Of a DNA stretch of 64,000 nucleotides, positions 57,240-64,000 are shown piece by piece (positions within the stretch are counted from its first letter, which is position 1; each line of letters starts with the position of its first letter). Position numbers and translations under genes: made by a program. Source of the DNA: Wyeomyia smithii (Eukaryota; Arthropoda; Insecta; Diptera; Culicidae); contig NC_073696.1 of NCBI RefSeq assembly GCF_029784165.1, forward strand, positions 53,697,501-53,761,500, read 5' to 3'. The notes beneath the pieces are model-generated. The model was not told the origin of the DNA, ran no database searches, and saw only the letters and a program-made list of their open reading frames with translations.

Positions 57240-58744
57240 GGGCGACGAATTTATGAGACAGACAGGTGGAACATTTTTCATTAGAGAGGTTGCAATATTT
57301 ATTCGTTTTGAAATTTTGACAAAAAGCATCTGTCCTCCGGTATTTACTGCTAGAGATGGTTTTCTATTTTTTTTTAAATTTATCACCTTGAGTAGCTGTA
57401 AGTAATTGTAAAAATCGAAATAATGCATTCTAATCTACAAGAAATTTTCCAGGATCCAGTAAACCCGGTTTACCTTCGAGCACACTGCATTTGCGTTCGA
57501 TTGATTTTATTATATTAATGTGTACACATATCACGAAATAAATCAAAAACAACAAAGCCGAAAAGTAGCAAACTTTTACAGCAGCACCGAAAGAGGGACT
57601 AGTTTCACTACGGTACGCTACCCCCGTGATATTCCGTTTTTGGTTTATTCGATTAAACACACTGCAAATAATTAATTCATCCAGCGGAATGACATAATTC
57701 AATGAGAATTACAACTGCTTAATCCCTATAAATATCAAAATGTTGCCCCGTCCTCCTAGAATATAACAACAACAACGAAAATAAAAACCCAAACGCGCCT
57801 CAATTGAAAAGCTAATGGCTAGTTTGTGCAATTGCTGTTTTGATAGTCGCTCGCGCCTTCGCTTCCTCTTTCCATCCATCCGGCATCGAACGGCAAAGTG
57901 GTGTGCGCGCTTTGAACGATGATGATGGCAAAACAACGGCGAGCGCTCCTCTAGGCAGCAGCAGTAACCAGGGCAGCTCGCGCGACTAGCGTTTTGCAAA
58001 AGGGCCATAGGCGTCCAATTGCACTTTGGCTTGGCAGGCAGGTGACGCCCGATGGCACTGAAGCTGAAGCTGTGTGTGGAGGTCCGGGAAAAAAGCACAA
58101 CTGAAACATTATTTATTGGACCATTACATTTCATATTCACATATTCCGCCAAAAAATATAACATCCGCGCTTGTTGTTAGCAGCTTCGGGGCGGCGGCGC
58201 TGCGTCTCGTTCGCTCGCTAAGTTAAGCTTGAATGTTCCACGAGAGAAGGCCCCGACGATGACGACGACGACGAAGTTACAGTGCGAAGTGCAATGTTCT
58301 CCGATGGAGGCGCACGATAATCGTTAGTGCTGGCTAGAATAGAGAAAGAGAGGACGAGGAAGACGGAGCAGCGGGGTTAAGCGATCACGGTAGTAGAAAT
58401 ATGCATACTGTTCAAATGTAAATCACAAAACGGCATAAATCATGGCATAAGTTTTGAAATTATGAAAACTTAAAACGTCTTTCCATTGCGTTTCCTCTAT
58501 TCGTGCGACTGAGCTTAGCTGTTACTAGTGGATGTGTGCGGTTTATTGCCGACCGGCTGTCGGGCTGGAATCGCTAGTAGCTAGTGAAAGGATGGCAAAG
58601 TTTCAACTGCTCTGGTTATGTCGCTCCAGTACGGGATGTTAAGTGTTTGAAATTTTTTATTGTGGAGAACAAATCTTTTGTTTATCAATGATTATTTTTT
58701 CAGTACGCTTGAAAAATCTCTCGAGATTATCGTTTATTCTATTC
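57240..58744. other. Intergenic; GC-richer 57800-58400
   Basis: No gene recognised. The 57800-58400 part is GC-rich for this window, with a GACGATGACGACGACGACGA run near 58255. It could be the promoter or 5' exon of a gene beyond the window or a nested transcript. A 151-codon minus frame (57709-58164) shows no family signature. Confidence 0.35.
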
Positions 58745-59130
58745 TTAATTGAAATATATGTCTTAATCTCGCTACATCTGTCGATATCTCTGTATCTCTC
58801 TGTTTCTTTGCTTATTTTCTCTCTGTCTCGCTGTCGCTCTCGCCTTATGTCCCTCTCTCTCTCTCACTCTCTCTCTCTCTTTCTCTCTCTTTCGATCTGT
58901 TCCTATCTCTCTCACTCTCTGTTCCTTTCTCCCTTACTCTCTCTGTCTATCTCTCTCTTGCTTTCTCTTTCTTTCTCTCTCTCTCTCTCTTTTTCTCTCT
59001 CTGCCCCTCTATCTTTCTCTCTGTCCCTCTCTCTTTCTCTTTCCATCGCTCTTTTTTCTCTTTATCTTTCTCTTTCACTTTCTCGATTTCTCTCTCTCCT
59101 TTTTTTCTTTCTCTTTGTCGCTCACTATGT
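58745..59130 (+). repeat. CT-rich microsatellite (TCTC)n, about 390 bp
   Basis: An almost pure pyrimidine tract of TCTC/TTTC units, interrupted by occasional TGT and GAT. The Leu/Ser-rich 168-codon frame across it is an artefact of the repeat. Confidence 0.9.
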
Positions 59131-59369
59131 ATTTCTATTTTCTTTTTAAGCTCAATCCCGAAGTGGACACAGTGATTTGCCGGGCGACCACCCCAGAAAT
59201 CATTGGTGCTGACAGTAGGAGCACAAAAAGGAACAAAAGCGATAAGATTTTAATTTTGTATATTTTGTTATACGCTAGAATCAGAAAATCCGGTAGGGAT
59301 ACATTTCCGCCTTGTAAGTAAGGGTGCTCGGGTTAGATACGTAACCCGAAAAGTAGCTACTCCGCAGTT

Positions 59370-59700
59370 ACCTGCTATTTTATTTTATTTATTTCTATTA
59401 CAATTATCTGATGTGAGGCTTTTGCCTTTTCTTATTGTCACGATGAGAATTCGCTTTCAAAAATACTCATTTGTACTATCTACTAATGACTTAAAGACTA
59501 AACATTTCAATTCTCAAAGGCGTTGGAAGTATACAAGAGACTAAAGTACCTTGCCGAACTAACTTATTTAATTCTATTAGGCAACCGATTCAGTTAACAA
59601 TACTTTCATCCAAAAATGATTGGTCATAATAAGAAGAGTAATGTTGAATAACTCCGCCTGTTACGATTCTCTTGGTTCAGTTTAGCCTTTACGAATAGAC
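59370..59700 (-). mobile_element. Possible 3' end of a non-LTR element (minus)
   Basis: In reverse orientation, GGCAAAAGCCTCACATCAGA followed by AATTGTAATAGAAATAAATAAAATAAAAT resembles the 3' UTR plus A-rich tail of insect non-LTR retrotransposons. No coding part could be confirmed. Confidence 0.3.
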
Positions 59701-59724
59701 TTGAATTATTGTGAACTGTAGCAG

Positions 59725-62700
59725 GGGGTCCAAAGCCCCTGTAAAGGAGGATGGTTGCAACAGCTCTTAACCATGGCTGTTGCGTAAAATCCAATGGTTA
59801 AAACCCCTAAGCTAAGGTGTTATGCGACCCGTGCCGATGGATGACGTGGTGGGGGGGGGGGGGGGGTTTAAGAAATACCCAGCCTCTAACGGACCCTGTG
59901 GAGTACCAGGGCACCCTTCACAGTAATTAGCCCTTACTGCATCACGCGGGTCACTGATGCAGCGGACTCTTCTTTACCCAGCGACTCGTGGGAATTTTAT
60001 GAACGACAAAACTTCACAAAATTCGGCCACCGGCAGCCTTTCTTTGCCGGAACCCATGGACTCATCGGAGCGTAGTTCAATAAAAACAAACGCACCGGGC
60101 AGAACGGAGGAGATGGAGCATGAGTATGATTTCAACCTCGACAGCGAATCGCTGGACGGAGGACCCTCGGCTTCATCCTTAATCCTACTTTCTCCACAAG
60201 GGAATGACGAAAGTCAAATGGACTTAGTTCCCGGTCCACAGACAAGGCCCGATGACGAAGGGAAACCCGAATCATCGGCACCCCTTGTCAAGCGACTTTC
60301 AAATGCGCAAAGGCGGCGACTGAGCAAAAATCTTCGCTCCGGTCTCTCGTACGAAGAAGCCAGGAAGCTGGCCCTCCTTCCAACAGAGCAGCCTGCTCAA
60401 TCGAACCAAGTTGCCGTCAAGCGACAGCGGTCGGACGACTTGGTGTCACCAAACACCAGTACTAAGTGTCCACAGCCTGAAAAACTGCGGAACGGCACTG
60501 GTTTGGGGTCATCGGGTTCGAAGCCGCTCCCGAAGGCCACATATAGGGACATTGTGGGAGCTATAAGCCTTGCGGTTACTTCTGCTACCCACCCCAGCTC
60601 CCTACTCACAACGGACCAGCTTCAGGCTGTCCGGACCTCCATCCTCGATCACATTGCGGACCAGGAAAATCCAACCACCAAGCCCAAGTTTAACGGTTGC
60701 CATCTAAAAAATGGCTTCCTGCAACTTGCCTGTGCCGACAACGACACAGTGCAGTGGTTGGAAAGGGAGGTACCTTCTCTCGTACCATGGGAGGGAGCAC
60801 AACTTCGTGTATACCACATGAAGGATCTGCCGAAGGCCAGACGGTATGTCGGTTACTTCGCGGACAGTGCGAACTCTCCGGACGAGAAGATTCTTCGTTC
60901 ACTCCAGAATCAGAACGAGCATCTAGCGGCTGCTTTCATCCAGGAGCCGTGGATCAACGAATCCAAAGTTCTCGGACCTAACGCTCCTAACGGTAGGTTA
61001 ATCTACTGTGACACGCAGTCCAAACCAAGGACTGCAATTCTGCTAAATAGAGAACTAAAATTTTTACCTATTACAGAATTTATCCAACGCGACGTCGTTG
61101 CCGTCACGGTTGAAGTACCGACAACCAGAGGAAAGCAGGAAATGGTTGTCGCGTCGGCCTACTTCCCGGGCGACCAAGGTGATATACCGCCACCCGAAGT
61201 TGCTGCGCTCGTGCGGTACTGGAAGGCCATCAACAAGCCGTTTCTGATCGGCTGCGATGCCAACGCTCACCACACGATCTGGGGCAGCTCGGACACCAAC
61301 ACCAGGGGTGAGTACCTACTTGAATACCTTACTTCTAACGATGTCAATGTATGTAATGTAGGGAATAACCCCACGTTTATCAACGCTATTAGACAGGAGG
61401 TCCTTGATCTCACTCTGTGTAGCGCCTCTATTTCTGAAAGGATTAAAAATTGGCATGTCTCCGATGAAACTAGTTTGTCGGACCACAGACACATCGTTTT
61501 TAATATAGAGGCTAACCCTCTGAAAAGAGAGCTGTTCAGAAATCCTAAGAATACAGATTGGGAATCCTTTAAGGAACGCCTGATCGATTCACGAACTTTC
61601 AGTTACAGCAACATTCGAAATTCAGTTGACCTGAATTCGGCAGCAAATGATCTACAAAACAGAATCATGGATGCTTTCGACGCTAACTGTCCACTAACAC
61701 AGCGGTCAGTATGCCGTGACGTACCCTGGTCGAATGATCAACTTAGTGACCTTCGTCGGGAAACTAGGCGGTTGTTCAACAGGGCAAAAGTCACGTCTAA
61801 CTGGGACGACTACAGGGCGTCCCTCACTAAATACAACGCCGAGCTACGCAAGGCTAAACGGAAATCCAGAGTTAGTTTCTGTGAAAGAATCCAAACTCTG
61901 CCGGAAGCTACGCGGCTCCAAAAGGCGATGTCCAAAGACCATACTAACGGTTAAGGACAGGTGAGGAAAGAGGATGGATGCCTCACTGTCACTACCAAGG
62001 AAACGCTGGAGGTTCTTATAAACACCCACTTTCCTGGATCGACAGAGACCGAAGAACTGAATAGTGATGGGTCGCGGCAGGACAATTCGAGACATATGGC
62101 GTCTCGGGAGTCCATCCTGCTGGCCCGTCGACTGTTCACGGAAGCTTCAATAGGTTGGGCTCTAAGCTCATTCGACCCTATGAAGTCTCCTGGTCCAGAC
62201 GGCATACTACCCATCTTTCTACAAAAATCGGCCGCAGTTATCATGACCGAACTCATCAACCTCTTCAGAGCCAGCTTTATCCTGGGCCATATTCCGGATA
62301 ACTGGCTGAAGGTGAAGGTAGTGTTTATCCCCAAAGTTGGAAGAAAGGACAAAACCCTACCTAAAACTTTCAGACCCATAAGTCTGACTTCATCGCTTCT
62401 CAAGTTGATGGAGAAAATAATGGATAAATATATCCGTGATGAGTTTCTTAAAGACTCCCCGCTGAACAGGAACCAACATGCCTATCAAAGCGGCAAGTCA
62501 ACAGAAACTGCTCTTCACAGCTTAGTGACGTTGATTGAAAAGTCCCTAAGTTATCAGGAGACGGCGCTATGTGCCTTTCTTGATATTGAAGGGGCCTTCG
62601 ATAACACGTCCTTTGCATCAATCGATACGGCTCTTTCTCATAAGGGAATCGACCAAACTTCAAAGAACTGGATACACGCAATGCTCTCTAGCAGAGTGAT

Positions 62701-64000
62701 CACAGCAACCTTGGGAGATTCGTCTGTAACAATGTCAGTGATCAAGGGGTGTCCGCAAGGAGGAGTTCTCTCGCCCTTGTTATGGTCACTAGTTGTCGAC
62801 GCACTTCTCAACAAGCTTTCACAGCTTGGTTACGAGGTCATTGGATACGCCGATGACATCGTCCTCATCGTCAGAGGTAAAGATGACGCAACTCTGTCGA
62901 GCCGAATGCAAACGGCTCTGAATACCACCATGTCATGGTGTTTACAAGAGGGTCTAAACATAAACCCCTTAAAAACAGTCCTAAGTCCATTCGGCAGACG
63001 AAGGACGATCTTCATCACTCCTCCAATACTGAGTGGAGTTAGACTGGGCTTCAGCAATGAAGTCAAATATCTCGGAATTATTCTGGACAAGAAACTGAAC
63101 TGGTCTGCACAACTGGATCATGCCGCTAAGAAAGCGATCTCAGCGATCTGGGCCTGCAGAACTCTCTTCGGTAAGACCTGGGGACTGAAACCAGACTTGG
63201 CACTCTGGTCTTACAAGACCATTGCCCGACCAAGAATCACCTATGCTGCTCTAGTGTGGTGGCCTAAGATGAACGAAGTGACTGCGCAAGCCAAACTCAA
63301 AAAAGTTCAAAGACTTGCATGTCTTTCGGTTACCAGCGCTATGCGAACAGCTCCAACTGCAGCCATGGAAGCTATGCTTTGCCTACTACCTCTACATCTT
63401 CATGTGAAAAAGGAAGCAGAGCTTGGCGCTCTAAGGTTGCAAAGGAGGAAAACCATACTTGAAGGGGACCAAATCGGCCACCTTCGCATTCTTAGGGAGT
63501 TCAAACTAACTCCGCTATTAACCACAGTCTCCGACTGGATGGACGTTAGGTCCAACATGGATATTCCATATAGAGTGATTGAAACAAACCGCTCTATGTG
63601 GAACAATGGAGGGCCTAATCTTCCACCTGGCATCGTCAATTTTTATACGGACGGCTCGAAAATGGGATCCCTAACGGGATCTGGTATATACGGACCCGGT
63701 ATCAGGGAAACGTTTTCCCTGGGAAAATGGCCCACCGTTTTTCAAGCAGAGGTATATGCCATATATATCTGCGCAAAAATATGTCTGCAACGCAACTACA
63801 GACATGCGAAAATCGGTATATTCTCGGACAGTCAAGCAGCACTACTAGCACTTAAGTCCGTCAAATGCGCTTCCAAACTTGTTTGGGAATGCATTGAAAC
63901 TCTACGGGAACTTTCCCGACAGAATTCAGTTTTTCTGTTTTGGGTGCCCGGACACTGCGGAGTCGAGGGTAATGAACACGCTGACTACCTAGCAAGACAG
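59725..64000 (+). mobile_element. LOA-clade (Lian-like) non-LTR retrotransposon
   Basis: Starts near GTAGCAGGGGGTCC with about 230 bases of 5' leader that includes a long G-run near 59852-59868. It continues as one frame to the right edge of the window, so the 3' end and target duplication are not visible. Gene order is an ORF1-like region, APE endonuclease, reverse transcriptase and RNase H. An RNase H domain and this motif style are typical of the LOA clade, which includes mosquito Lian; that name is an inference. Confidence 0.82.
59957..64000 (+). pseudogene. LOA ORF1-ORF2 fusion polyprotein, one stop
   Basis: A single frame of 1348 codons with only one stop, TAA at 61952-61954. Residues 1-315 resemble an LOA ORF1 (NAQRRRLSKNLRSGLSYEEA, then NDTVQWLEREVPSLVPWEGA). 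At about residue 325 the frame passes directly into an APE endonuclease from FIQEPWINE onward, with FLIGCDANAHHTIWGS and SLSDHRHIVF. The N-terminal part of the endonuclease is missing, which suggests a deletion that fused two ORFs. After the stop the RT follows: SPGPDGILP, FRPISLTSS, CAFLDIEGAFDN, KGCPQGGVLSPLLW and the catalytic YADD at 62846-62857. The RNase H domain follows (FYTDGSKM, QAEVYAIY, SDSQAALLAL) and WVPGHCGVEGNEHAD at the edge. RT and RNase H look intact, so this is a recent copy. It is open at the right edge. Confidence 0.85.

Noticed and set aside
58643..59149. 168-codon Leu/Ser-rich frame
   Set aside because: It is the translation of a CT microsatellite; the composition comes entirely from the repeat.
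1..64000. CRISPR arrays, prokaryotic operons or phage genes
   Set aside because: No short regularly spaced direct repeats with unique spacers, and coding content is eukaryotic throughout.

Overview
The window reads as nuclear DNA of an insect, most likely a culicid mosquito (Aedes-like). The grounds are AT-rich sequence, very short (about 57-62 bp) GT..AG introns, a fibrinogen-related (FREP) pseudogene, and a dense mix of transposons typical of mosquito genomes: Penelope-like, RTE, LOA/Lian-like, Jockey-like, mariner, hAT, tRNA-derived SINEs and small foldback elements. Species assignment is an inference. No prokaryotic features, CRISPR array or rRNA gene are visible.

Layout. 1-4540: a Penelope-like element (PLE) inserted as two inverted, 5'-truncated copies, flanked by a perfect 12-bp target-site duplication. 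5590-6900: a decayed mariner-type transposase. 7025-9440: a PLE tail remnant with a decayed hammerhead, then a degenerate tandem array of about 143-bp period and further degenerate repeats. 9420-20165: four copies, in both orientations, of an unnamed repeat carrying CCAAT and TATA-like motifs. A PIF/Harbinger-type MITE (15898-16015) and a foldback element (18399-18700) lie among them. 20868-22314: a tRNA-derived SINE and a foldback MITE. 24755-25555: a broken FREP gene on the minus strand. 26395-29640: RTE and Jockey-like fragments. 29748-30116: three DRE-like TATCGATA boxes. 30920-33514: a terminal-inverted-repeat element fragment, a SINE fragment, and a palindromic PLE long-terminal-repeat insertion with its own 13-bp duplication. 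37870-39850: degenerate repeats, then a second PLE family ending in a well-formed hammerhead ribozyme motif.

44217-47546 is the only clearly intact host gene. It has four exons joined in phase 0 and encodes a coiled-coil protein of about 1050 residues that I cannot name. 49747-49816 is a near-perfect 31-bp hairpin. 50735-53640 is an internally deleted RTE element (minus strand) split by a 994-bp element with 14-bp terminal inverted repeats and a 5-bp duplication, and also carrying a 91-bp foldback insertion. A hAT C-terminal fragment (54098) and a possible small secreted protein (56874) follow. A long CT microsatellite (58745-59130) precedes a nearly intact LOA-clade retrotransposon that runs off the right edge (59725-64000). 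It is interrupted by one in-frame stop and appears to be an ORF1/ORF2 fusion.

Most of the window is therefore transposon-derived intergenic DNA around one working gene. The most notable biology is in the two Penelope families: inverted dimer insertions and hammerhead-ribozyme motifs in their terminal regions.
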